Shown: positions 1 through 9,818 of the stretch, piece after piece
Numbering within the stretch: position 1 is the first letter of the stretch
How the letters are laid out: each line of letters opens with the position of its first letter
Assembly (NCBI GenBank): GCA_037179515.1
Contig: JAXCGZ010007624.1
Location: 75,001-139,000, forward strand
Direction of reading: 5' to 3'
DNA: 64,000 nt
Source: Halocaridina rubra
Lineage: Eukaryota; Arthropoda; Malacostraca; Decapoda; Atyidae
Translations under genes and position numbers: made by a program
The notes under the pieces: generated by a model
Database searches by the model: none
What the model was told of the DNA's origin: nothing
Seen by the model: only the letters and a program-made list of their open reading frames with translations

Positions 1-622
1 TTTTCTTGAATTCATTCTTGACGTAATTTTCTGCGGCAGCTGTATCTGCAGAGGCAGCCTCGCCATAAACTGAAACGCTCTTTAGGCCATAGCGTTTTTG
101 AAATCTGAAGAACCATCCCCTGGTAGCAACGAACGGTTGTATCCTCGATGGAGAATCGCTGGAGGGTCCTGGTTGTGGGTCGTCGATATCTTCTTCTCTC
201 CCCTCCTCTCCACGGTCGCCACTGTCGTCATCGGGTTCATTTGCAGCAAATGTCTCGTACAGCTTCTTCGCCTTTGTTTGTATGATATTGGTGTCTAAGC
301 TGATGTTTTTTTTTCTGCAATCAGCAATCCACAGGGCCAAAGCAGCTTCCATGCTTACTACTGCCTTATTGCGGGGTGATACGAGCCTCTTCGCCGATTT
401 ATTAAAAGAAATGCTCGCTGTTTTCCTGATCTTTGCCTCGTCCTTTTTTATGTAACGCACAGTAGATTCATTGAGGCCAAAATAGCGGCCGACATCCACA
501 AACTCTTTTCCTTCTTTCAACATATCTAAGAGTTTCACTTTATCTACAATAGTTAACATTTTCCTTTGCCGCTTAGGCTCACTACAAGAAGCCTTAGGAG
601 ATGAAGGATGCTTGGGAGGCAT
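1..622 (-). CDS. Tigger/pogo-like transposase, N-terminal part (cut by window edge)
   Basis: Reading leftwards from an ATG at 622-620, the frame stays open for 207 codons to base 1, so the gene continues outside the window. The start MPPKHPSSPKAS is followed by KRQRKMLTIVDKVKLLDMLK and VGRYFGLNESTVRYI, which is the CENP-B/psq-type helix-turn-helix of Tigger and jerky proteins (about residues 18-60). A second DNA-binding half follows after an acidic linker: WFFRFQKRYGL with a GEAAS motif near residues 175-195, as in the HTH_Tnp_Tc5 domain. The catalytic DDE domain would lie outside. No stop or frameshift is visible. Its N-terminal stretch is nearly identical to remnants at 18171-18343 and 19384-19538, so this looks like the parent family of those deleted copies. 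Known of the family: cut-and-paste transposition at TA. Inference: possibly still intact. Confidence 0.85.
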   Translation of the reverse strand, partial: MPPKHPSSPKASCSEPKRQRKMLTIVDKVKLLDMLKEGKEFVDVGRYFGLNESTVRYIKKDEAKIRKTASISFNKSAKRLVSPRNKAVVSMEAALALWIADCRKKNISLDTNIIQTKAKKLYETFAANEPDDDSGDRGEEGREEDIDDPQPGPSSDSPSRIQPFVATRGWFFRFQKRYGLKSVSVYGEAASADTAAAENYVKNEFKK

Positions 623-858
623 TGCAAAGGTTTTAATATGCAAGTAAAAAAATCACAAGCAAAACGTATTAGTAAGCACAACGAGAACGGCGCACATGAG
701 AGTTAGACTGAGCGAGTGAGGCGGCACATTGGAAATTGGAGGGAAAAGCAAATTGCAATGAAAAAGCCAATCAGACCCCATGATACAGAAAATATTGAAA
801 AACAATTCTGTGATTCGTTGTCTCCCGACCTTTCAGCCAATAGCATTCCTTGAACTAT

Positions 859-1560
859 CTCACGTAGGTGAGAGCCTTTTCGTTTCCGAAACTTTGATAG
901 CGGTATCGTATTTTACATGGTGAAATACTGTTAGTACTTTATGTTTTTTATTATTTTTTACTGTTTTATTATTCTTAGGCTAGGAAATACTTGTTTTATT
1001 AATAAAATAATGAAAATTTTAATATTCACTAGGTCACGTGGGTGAGAGCCTTTTCGTTTTCCGAAACGTTATCTGATAGTGGTATCGTATTTTACATGGT
1101 AAAAGTACTTTTAGTACTTTATATGTTTTTTTTATTATTTTTTACTGTTTTATTATTCTTAGGCCAGGAAATACTTGTTTTATCAATAAAATAATGAATA
1201 TTTTAATATTCACTAGGTCTTGTAGGTGAGAGCCTTTGCGTTTTCCGAAACACTGATACCGGTATCGTATTTTACGTGGTGCAATACTGTTTACTATTTT
1301 TTGCTGTTTTATTATTCTTAGGCTAAGAAATACGTTTTTTTTTATCAATAAAATCATGAAACTACTGGAAATATAAATATATATGCTAGCTCACGTAGCT
1401 GTGACCCCAATACATTGTACGCTACCGGACACTGTTTTGCATGATGCAATACCCTGTACTGTGAGTTATACTGTACGTACGTATATCTAAATTTATGTTT
1501 TTTTACTATTTTCTTACTGTTTTACTATTCGTAGGCTGGGAAATAATTTTTTTTTTATCA
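859..1560. repeat. Tandem repeat, about 175-bp unit, in Tigger leader
   Basis: Four degenerate units begin at about 859, 1033, 1217 and 1390 (spacings 174, 184, 173). Each opens with a variant of CTCACGTAGGTGAGAGCC, passes through CGGTATCGTATTTTAC and a T-rich block with TTTTTACTGTTTTATTATTC, and ends in AATAAAATAATGAAAA. Related units occur at 19744, 19890, 20065 and 20464 in the element at 18918-20779. Confidence 0.8.
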
Positions 1561-1736
1561 ATTAAATAATGAAAAATTTTTTTTCAATAAAAAAAAATGA
1601 AAATACTGAAATTTTTTTATTTTTCAATATTTTAATATTTTTGCGTATACCCATAAAATAAAATAATAATTTATCCCAAAAAAATCTGCGATAGAGTGAG
1701 ACCGCGAACCAAGAAGCGCGAATAACCGGGGTAACA

Positions 1737-1738
<2 letters not shown>

Positions 1739-1830
<92 letters not shown>
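1739..1830. repeat. (TA)n microsatellite
   Basis: About 90 bp of uninterrupted TA directly abutting the terminus of the Tigger-like element. Confidence 0.97.
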
Positions 1831-1833
<3 letters not shown>

Positions 1834-2439
1834 CTTAATAATACTTTCATATATCATCTTCAGTGGCAAATGATTTCTCTTGATCATACTGCCACTTGTA
1901 TGTACAAAAGCTCTTATATAATGCTCTATTAAAATGCCAAGTGAAATATTCCTCAGTATTTGTGGAAGTTTGAGTGATATGTAGATAGCATACTACCATT
2001 TCTGCAATGAGTGGTAGCTTATCCCATTTTGAGACTGCTTTTGCCTTTGTTCATATGTGAAGTGATTTCCTTATAAACTAAGGAAGCAGTTAAAACTTTT
2101 AAAACTTGAACATTTTGAGACTGAGTATAATAGAGATTGAAAGGCTGATCACCTAAGAGTTCTTTATCATATCAGTAGTTTTATAATGCAAATAAGACTT
2201 TTCCAAATGGTTGTCTCCATTGCGCAGTATGGTAACATCTTAAGATCTTTATCTACGAATGTGTTAATAAAGAATCGATATGAACCCCCGAGTGTGTAGC
2301 TCACATTACTCTTATGAAAAGTATGATACACACCAGAATTCTGTTATAGAGGAGCGTGAAAATTTGGTGTAGATAATATTACCGAAGACAATTGATTCAC
2401 AGTTTGTCTATTTCTTCCTCATCTCCTTTTTTCTCTATT
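1831..2439. other. AT-rich stretch with no recognised gene
   Basis: No long open frame, splice-supported exon or recognisable repeat end was seen. It is flanked by the (TA)n array and by decayed LINE sequence. Confidence 0.5.
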
Positions 2440-3480
2440 CTCAATCCCACGTCCTTACGGGGTAGGGGTTCCTGAGTAGGCTCCCTAATAATCATAGGTC
2501 TTGCACTTGATATTTTCTTTTTCCCGAAAATCCCCATTCACATAATTCATCCACCTTCACTTTGGTTTTCCTCTCTGTTCACATAGTTAACATTTCTCAT
2601 TACAATTCCCTACCAGTGCAGTCTCCTTTCTTGCACATTCTTTGAATTTCCTGTGATGTTTGTTGTTTCTCTAATTTTTTCGTTCCTAATCTTGTCCATT
2701 TTTGTTATGCTATACATCCACCTGAGCACTTTCATTAACATCTAACTTCTCTTCCTGTGCCTTCTTCGTGGCCCATGTTTCAAACAGCATTGCTGGTCTA
2801 AGTGCTGTTTTGTAAACATGCCCTTCAACTTTCACATATATGTTAGTCACATAAAAGTCCTGAAACTTTATTTTAGTTCCTCCAGCCTGACTGCACTCTA
2901 TGTGTTATCTACGTGTCTAAGTCTCCATATTCAGCCACAGTCGATTCTATATATTGTAGCACATATGCTCTTTTCAGTCTTTATCTCTATTTATATCAAT
3001 TTCACATTTCTCACCTACCAGTATATTTACTTTAAAATATTAAGTTTTCTTCTTTCCGATCTTTAAATCTCTTTTCCTGATATTACCTCTCCAGCTATCG
3101 AAGTCCTGTTTATTTCCTTTCTTCTTGTGCCTCCCAAAACTGTATCGTCAGTGAATGACATACTCTACGGAAATTGATCTTTTACCACCTGGAAAGGACA
3201 TCCATGACTAAATAAAAAAGTTTTTGGGCTAAAAGATGATTCTTGTTGGGTTTTTTCACCTGTGTTTTAACCCTCTCATCCATGTCTTACAGTCTTTTCA
3301 TGTAGTTCTCTAATACTTGCTTCTCTCTCATGCATCTCCACATCTCCTGATTTAGCACTATCATACGTCTTCTCCAGATTGATGACAGCCATCAAAATAT
3401 TACATCTGTTGTTTCCCTTCCAGGCATGAAGTCAAACTCTTCTGATTTTATTGATGTTTCCTCACCAAGCAGTGAATAGA
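2440..3480 (-). pseudogene. Decayed LINE reverse transcriptase and C-terminus (RTE-like group)
   Basis: Reading the minus strand, 3480-3240 gives FMPGRETTDVIF followed by MWRCMREKQVLENYMKRL, matching the RT block 'FMPGRGTTDAIF ... VWRCMREKGVPEKYV' of RTE-like LINEs common in arthropods. Further on, 2830-2600 gives fragments such as YKTALRPAMLFETWA, KKAQEEKLDV and KMDKIRNEKIRETT, matching the usual C-terminal block of the same family. Many stops and frameshifts make this an old, dead copy. Family placement is from remembered motif similarity and is moderate. Confidence 0.7.
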
Positions 3481-3589
3481 AATGATAAAAAATGACTAGA
3501 CATTCTTAAGCTACATTCAGAGATAGTTCAATTATAGGTCTGAAGAGACTGTTCTTACAATATATAATTCATTAATACTGTCACTTCTG

Positions 3590-3990
3590 GAATACATTAT
3601 GCAGTTTTGGTCACCTACGCTTAGGAAAGACATTGATCAACTTAGACGAGTTGAGCAAGGGCTACAAAACATCCCATCTATCAGGAGGCTTAGTTACCAG
3701 GATCGACTTTAGGCTCCAGGAGTTTTCTTATTAGACACTCCCAGACTGAAAGGTCACCTCACTGAAGTGTTTAAAATACTGTATGGGTTTGACAGTGTTG
3801 ACCACAATACACTGCTTAGTCTGAAAAAAAATTTAACTAGTACCAATTGCTGGATATTAGATATGAAAGATTTAAGACTAGCGTACGTGACCATCTCTTC
3901 TCGTACAAGATCTATGCGTTTTGGAATCAACTCCCGGAGAGAGGTGTTAACAGCTATACCCTGGAGCATTTCAGATCAAATCTAGTCAGA
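3590..3990 (+). pseudogene. CR1-like LINE C-terminal fragment
   Basis: The plus strand reads FWSPTLRKDIDQL-like, then LRRVEQGLQNIPSIRRLSYQ and later GHLTEVFKILYGFDSVD and LTSTNCWILDMKDLRLA. This is the post-RT region of CR1-like LINEs ('fWsP....di..le.vQrr.tk.i..irnLsYedRL'), also present in full in LINE-A. Internal stops show it is dead. It ends before the (CT)n tract. Confidence 0.7.
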
Positions 3991-4083
3991 ATCTTTCACA
4001 CACACTAGGATGAGTGTGTATTGGGTGTGTACTACCAAGTAAATATAAATTATATCCTTGGTATAGACCACAAGGTCAGTGAG

Positions 4084-4900
<817 letters not shown>

Positions 4901-4915
4901 ATATTATATAGTATC

Positions 4916-5568
4916 ATTATGTATTTTAACATATACTGTACTGGATTGTATATGGTAATATTTTATTTTTTTATTCATATTTTCAATTTGTGTAAAATGA
5001 AAACCATGTTAATTTGTGTAATATGGAGTATGACTGTATATGTAAGTATACATACAAGGTCTGTCAAATGTGTATCAGACTTAATATTTACCTGTTGGAC
5101 TAGGAGGATGAAAGTGTGCATTGTGAAGCTGCACAAATTAATGTGCTTGTGTGATATTTGGTGGGATTGCTGGATGTGTCTGTTTCTGCCTCTCAGCCAG
5201 TGTGTAAGGTGCTGCTCTATTTACTCATCACATTTTCATTATGTATTTTAACATATACTGCATTGTATATGGTAATATTGTATTTTTTATTCATATTTTC
5301 AAATTGTGTAAAATGAAAACCATGTTAATTTGTGTAATATGGCGTATGACTGTATATGTATGTATACATACAAGGTCTGTCAAATATGTATCAGACTTCA
5401 TATTTACCTGTGAGCAGTAATGCTACTAGGAGGATGAAAGTGTGCATCGTGAAGCTGCACAAATTAATGTGCATGTGTGATATTTGGTGGGATTGCTGGA
5501 TGTGTCTGTTTCTGCCTGTCAGCCAGTGTGTAAGGTGCTGCTCTATTTACTCATCGCATTTTCATTCC
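4916..5568. repeat. Tandem duplication, 322-bp unit, two copies
   Basis: The segment beginning ATTATGTATTTTAACATATA at 4916 starts again at 5238 (period 322) and stays highly similar to about 5568, through AAGGTCTGTCAAAT and GGTGGGATTGCTGGATGTG. Each copy contains a TACATACAAGGTCTGTC block that resembles the terminal sequence of mariner elements, and the mariner-like coding remnant follows directly. Inference: a duplicated 5' end of the mariner copy. Confidence 0.85.
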
Positions 5569-5585
5569 CTACGTGATGACTGATT

Positions 5586-6110
5586 TTGTGGTGCAACAGT
5601 CTTGCCTCAAGTTTTGTCCAAAGCTTGGAGATGCCTTTGCAAATGCTATATGCAAAACACATCAGGCATTTGGTGGCAGTTCCATTGACGTTGCCCAAAT
5701 ACTAAATGGTACAGTAGCTTCACATATGGCTGCACATCAGTAGTTAGTGACCTGAATTCCAGGAGGCCGTTAACAAGCCGTTTTCCAATTATTATTGAGT
5801 AAGTGTGGATCTTGACACTGCGGGATTGTTGTGTGACAGGTGATTGTTGACGAGGTTGGGATAAGTAAAGATGCTGCACATGCAATATTAAAGGAGGATA
5901 TGGACATGCACAGACTGGTAGTAAAATTTAATCCTAAGCTGCTTTCTCAGGACAAGAACAGCAACATTATCTTGAATTTTGAGCAGAACTACATACTAAC
6001 AGTACTAAGGCCCAAAAAAGCACATTAAATGCAGACCAAAATCAAGGTGATGCTCACTGTTTTCTTTGACTATCAAGGCATTGTGCATCATAACTTTGCA
6101 TCAGGAGGAC
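5586..6110 (+). pseudogene. mariner-family transposase remnant
   Basis: Conceptual reading gives KFCPKLGDAFANAICKTHQA (the HTH_48 opening of mariner/SETMAR-type proteins, also called GVQW3-like), then VIVDEVGISKDAAHAIL with MHRLVVKFNPKLLSQDKN ('vdEvGIS...aH.IL....m.rv..kwvPklLt..qK'), then KVMLTVFFDYQGIVHHNF ('kvmltvFfDyrGvvHh'), the block with the second catalytic Asp. These blocks lie in more than one frame, with stops between them and the end missing, so the gene is dead. Identification rests on motif order. Confidence 0.75.
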
Positions 6111-6290
6111 AAACAGTCACTCCTTTAGCCACGTCAGCAGCTTTCAAGGCCTCTTTTTTCTTTAAAATTGTACAGATGGTCGATATCGCCATTTTGTACT
6201 GCTTGGCGAGATCGGAAACACAAAAACTCTTCCCAGATTTAGCTATTATTTCTTATTTTGTTACCACAGTAATACATTTAGGCATTATAA
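6110..6290 (-). pseudogene. Tigger/CENP-B type HTH fragment
   Basis: The minus strand reads SGKSFCVSDLAKQYKMAIST followed by ICTILKKKEALKAADVAKGV, the helix-turn-helix and linker of a Tigger-like transposase ('v..LA..y.m.kSTic.ILk.ke.ik.adva.g'). It is fused head-on to the mariner remnant. No catalytic part is seen. Confidence 0.65.
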
Positions 6291-6596
6291 TGCCACTATC
6301 ACAAACACTTCACTACCTTTGGAGCCAAAAAAATCTGAAAATCTAGTAAGAATGAATAATGAGCGATCTCCACAGTGCACGCACCAATGCAGAACTAAGA
6401 GCAAACACGTGGTTGCCTGAGAGCTTTGGTGGATGTATGTGCGTTCGTACCTCGAAATATTGTTTGCAGGTCGATTCAAAATTTGTTCGCAATTTATGTC
6501 TGTACGACGATTTGTTTGTTGTTGGGGGCATTCGTAACCTGAGGTTCGAGACCAACAAAAGTAACCTTTGAGAGAGGGGAAACATGTAGGGAAATA

Positions 6597-9500
6597 TTGT
6601 TGAGAAAAAAAAGTCTAAAAGACCTTCAAGAATTCAAAGAAGTGTTCATTAGACGATACAGAACACAGGAAGAGATGGGAAAGATCAAAAACTTGTTGCA
6701 AGAGGCAAGAAGGTTAAATGATGAAAGAAATGAAAAGAGAAGAAAAATTTTCATTACAGAGTTCTTCCAGACAAAGGGGAGATAAAGAAGATAATGACAG
6801 AAGATCAGGGGATGGGGCCTCATTAAGATTGTTATACACAAATGCTGATTGATTAGCTAGTAAGGCAGTAGAATTAAAAGATAGGATTCACAACAGTAAG
6901 GCAGATATAGTAGCAATTACAGAGACTAAGTTGAGTGAGGACATAAACAGTGTCACAGTTTTTCCTAAGGGCTTCAGAATACTAAGGGTTGAAAGATCTG
7001 AGAGGACTGGTGGAGGGATAGCACTGCTCATAAGTGAAAGGATTCAAGTTGAAGAAATAAACTTGGCTATAGAGAGTGAGTTCAAGGAATTTCTTGTTGC
7101 TCGCATAAATACTGGGTCAGAGAGCATTATAATAACTGTTGTATACAACCCACCAAGGAACCAAAATAGGCTTGAAGTTTATGAGGAAAGTCATATAGGT
7201 ACTATTGAAATCATAAACTCAGTTGTTAACATGGCACGGGAAAAAAAATGTAGGATTTTGAATATGGGAGACTTTAATCATAAAGAGATAGATTGGATAA
7301 ATCTTGACCCACACAGTGGTGAGGACTCATTCAGGGCAAGATTCCTAGATTGCATACAAGGGAATTTCCTACACCAACATGTAATGGAACCAACAAGGGC
7401 CAGGGGTGGGGATGAGCCATCACTACTTGATCTAGTGTTCACAGATAATGTGTTGGATATTGAAAAAATTGAGTATGTACCACCAATTGGAAAGAGTGAC
7501 CACTGTGTGTTGTTGATGGAGTATATCATTGAAGATATTCTTCCTGAGAGTAGAGGCACTGAGGACATGAGGAGGAACTATCCGAAAGGAGATTACATCA
7601 AAATGAATGAGCTTTTTGCAGTTCTTGACTGGAGAACCTTATTTTACAACAAATCTGTACAAGAAATGTATGACATCTTTTGTGAGAAATATGGGAAGAT
7701 AGTAGATTGCTGCATACCTGTCACCAAATTAGGTGTAATTCATGCCAGAGAGAAATGGTTCGATAATGTGTGTAAAAGAGCTAAGGAGTGGAGAGACAAA
7801 TGCTGGAAAAGGTATAGGAGGAGAAAAAACATAAATGCCTGGCAAACCTACAAAAGAGCAAGAAATGACTACCTAAGTAAAAGGAGAGAGGCAGAGAGAG
7901 ACTATGAGAGGGACATCACCAGGAAGGCTAAAGAAAATCCCAAGCTTTTCCACAGCTTTATCAGAGGAAAACTGAAGGTAAAAGAACAGGTTTTAAGGCT
8001 AAAGAGAGCGGATGGAAGCATCACTGAGATGGATGAAGAGATCTGCAAAGAATTGAACAAGGAGTTTCAGTCAGTATTTACTGTAGAAAATACCCCACCC
8101 CCTCAGATTGCAGTGATAGAAGCTCAAGGGCCGGTATTAGAGAACATCAACCTTACAGCCACAGAGGTATGCAAAGCGCTGATGGATTTAGATGTTCATA
8201 AAGCTACAGGTCCTGATGACATATCCCCTCATGTGCTTAAAAAATGCGCAAACTCAATATCAGTGGCACTAAGTATAATATTTAAAAAGTCACTGGAGTC
8301 AGGGGAGATTCCAAGATGCTGGAAACAAGCAAATGTGATACCTATCTTCAAAAAGGGAAGGAGGGATACGGCTCTGAACTATAGACCAGTTTCCTTGACC
8401 AGCATAGTTTGCAAAGTTATGGAGAAACTACTAAGGAAACATATCTCTCTTCACTTGGAATCCTTCAACTTTTTGTCAGTGAGGCAACATGGCTTCAGAG
8501 AAGGTAGATCAACAGTAACAAACTTATTAGAATTTTATGATGAGGTAAGCCAAATCTTACAGGAAAGAGAGGGCTGGGCAGATTGCATATTCCTAGATTT
8601 CCAGAAAGCGTTTGACACTGTTCCACATGGGAGACTTATTAAGAAGCTGCAATCAATGGCTAGAATAGGTGGACATGTTTTGGAATGGATAAAAACTTAC
8701 TTAGAAGGAAGGGAACAGAGGGTTAGAGTAAGACACTCAGTGTCTGAATGGAGAAGAGTTAGTAGTGAACTTCCACAGGGTTCAGTTTTAGGGCCACTTT
8801 TGTTCCTTGTATATGTAAATGACCTACCAGAGTCTGTAAATTCATTCATGAATATGTTTGCAGATGATGCAAAGATTGTGAAGAAAGTAAAAAACGAGAA
8901 CAATGGTAGAGAACTTCAGGAGGATCTAAATAATCTGCATGAGTGGTCAGAAAAGTGGCTAATGAAATTCAATACTTCAAAATGTAAGGTAATGAGAATG
9001 GGTACAAGTGCAAGAAGGCCCAAGCTTGACTACTCGGTGGCTGGAGTACAACTTCAAGAGACAGAAAATGAGAGAGATCTAGGAGTAAACATACTGGCAG
9101 ATTTGTCTCCAGAAATACATATAAATGGCATAGTAAGGGCAGCATATGCATTCTTATCAAATGTAAGGGTAGCCTTCAGGCACATGGACAAGGAAATGTT
9201 CAGAAATATTTATGTAACCTATGTGAGGCCAAAACTCGAATATGCAGCCCCCTTTTGGAATCCGCACTTGAAAAAGCACATAGCTAAGCTTGAAAAAGTT
9301 CAAAGACATGCCACGAAACTGGTGCCAGAAATACGCAATCTCAGTTATGATGAGAGGCTGAGGGAATTAGACTTACCATCACTCGAAGCTAGAAGAGTGA
9401 GGGGGGATATGGTGACAGTCTTTAAATTCCTTCATGGTTATGGTAGAGTGGATAGGGATCGATATTTTGATATGGCAGGCTCTAGAACTAGAGGTCATAG

Positions 9501-9735
9501 TTTGAAGCTTCTTAAGAAAACTTCTTTGCAGGATGTAAGAAAATACTTTTTCAGTGTAAGAGTAGTTGATAATTGGAATTGGCTAAGCGAGGAGGTAGTT
9601 AATGCTATCCCAATCCATAGTTGTAAGGACAGGTATGATAAGTATCACTAAGTATGAAATGGAACCGATCAGGAGACGGGAAGATACGAGCTTTGGGCTC
9701 TTTCCCGTAAACACAATTAGGTAATCACACATGCG
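6597..9735 (+). mobile_element. LINE-A copy 1 (CR1/L2-like non-LTR retrotransposon), nearly full ORF2
   Basis: The element contains the endonuclease-RT frame 6931-9651 plus about 85 bp of 3' UTR (GGAACCGATCAGGAGACGGG ... TTTCCCGTAAACACAATTAG) ending in an AATTAGGTAATCACA-type tail before a CG/CA-rich repeat. Upstream, 6597-6785 encodes a lysine/glutamate-rich peptide that may be the end of ORF1 or leader. At least six other copies of the family lie in this window (9816, 50155, 53370, 55445, 62126 and 62785). Confidence 0.85.
6931..9651 (+). CDS. LINE-A ORF2: endonuclease and reverse transcriptase
   Basis: A 906-codon open frame. N-terminal apurinic-type endonuclease: VVYNPPRNQ (about residues 67-75), MGDFN (about 111-115), SDHCVLL (about 188-194). 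Reverse transcriptase: NYRPVSLTSIVCKVMEKLL (about 483-501), QHGFREGRSTVTNLL (about 518-532), FLDFQKAFDTVPHG (about 555-568), LPQGSVLGPLLFLVYVNDLP (about 615-634) and the catalytic FADDAK (about 643-648). The post-RT region has YVRPKLEYAAPFWNPHLKK and VQRHATKLV. The listed start is arbitrary (a TTG): the frame continues upstream as LLYTNAD*LASKAVELKDRI with one TGA at 6850-6852 where relatives have Gly, so this copy probably has a truncated endonuclease. SELPQGS replaces the SGVPQGS of sister copies. No RNase H is seen. Host function: none; it makes and primes cDNA in the nucleus. Confidence 0.88.
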   Translation: MSEDINSVTVFPKGFRILRVERSERTGGGIALLISERIQVEEINLAIESEFKEFLVARINTGSESIIITVVYNPPRNQNRLEVYEESHIGTIEIINSVVNMAREKKCRILNMGDFNHKEIDWINLDPHSGEDSFRARFLDCIQGNFLHQHVMEPTRARGGDEPSLLDLVFTDNVLDIEKIEYVPPIGKSDHCVLLMEYIIEDILPESRGTEDMRRNYPKGDYIKMNELFAVLDWRTLFYNKSVQEMYDIFCEKYGKIVDCCIPVTKLGVIHAREKWFDNVCKRAKEWRDKCWKRYRRRKNINAWQTYKRARNDYLSKRREAERDYERDITRKAKENPKLFHSFIRGKLKVKEQVLRLKRADGSITEMDEEICKELNKEFQSVFTVENTPPPQIAVIEAQGPVLENINLTATEVCKALMDLDVHKATGPDDISPHVLKKCANSISVALSIIFKKSLESGEIPRCWKQANVIPIFKKGRRDTALNYRPVSLTSIVCKVMEKLLRKHISLHLESFNFLSVRQHGFREGRSTVTNLLEFYDEVSQILQEREGWADCIFLDFQKAFDTVPHGRLIKKLQSMARIGGHVLEWIKTYLEGREQRVRVRHSVSEWRRVSSELPQGSVLGPLLFLVYVNDLPESVNSFMNMFADDAKIVKKVKNENNGRELQEDLNNLHEWSEKWLMKFNTSKCKVMRMGTSARRPKLDYSVAGVQLQETENERDLGVNILADLSPEIHINGIVRAAYAFLSNVRVAFRHMDKEMFRNIYVTYVRPKLEYAAPFWNPHLKKHIAKLEKVQRHATKLVPEIRNLSYDERLRELDLPSLEARRVRGDMVTVFKFLHGYGRVDRDRYFDMAGSRTRGHSLKLLKKTSLQDVRKYFFSVRVVDNWNWLSEEVVNAIPIHSCKDRYDKYH

Positions 9736-9780
9736 CGTGCGCGCGCGCACACACACACCTAAAACAAACCCCTCCACACT

Positions 9781-9817
<37 letters not shown>
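9736..9817. repeat. CG/CA-rich simple repeat and (CA)n
   Basis: A GCGCGTGCGCGCGC run followed by CA-rich sequence and (CA)n at 9785-9817, forming the joint between two head-to-tail LINE-A copies. Confidence 0.9.

Positions 9818-9818
<1 letters not shown>

Larger units (their letters stand above)
1..1739 (-). mobile_element. Tigger-like DNA transposon, 5' end, leader and N-terminal transposase
   Basis: The element's 5' end is at 1739, where TAACACTG meets a (TA)n array. Just inside it are GCGATAGAGTGAG and CGCGAACCAAGAAGCGCG, the same terminal motif that is repeated in inverted form at 20876 and 43797. Between the end and the transposase start lies a leader holding about four tandem units (859-1560) and a promoter-proximal stretch (623-850) that is closely matched at 19539-19740 in another copy. 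The other terminus is outside the window. Confidence 0.75.

Noticed and set aside
8697..8903. Antisense frames over LINE-A RT (also at 8969, 11581, 50599, 56016, 63364, 63621)
   Set aside because: They recur in every LINE-A copy opposite the RT frame and carry no recognisable domain: shadows of ORF2.
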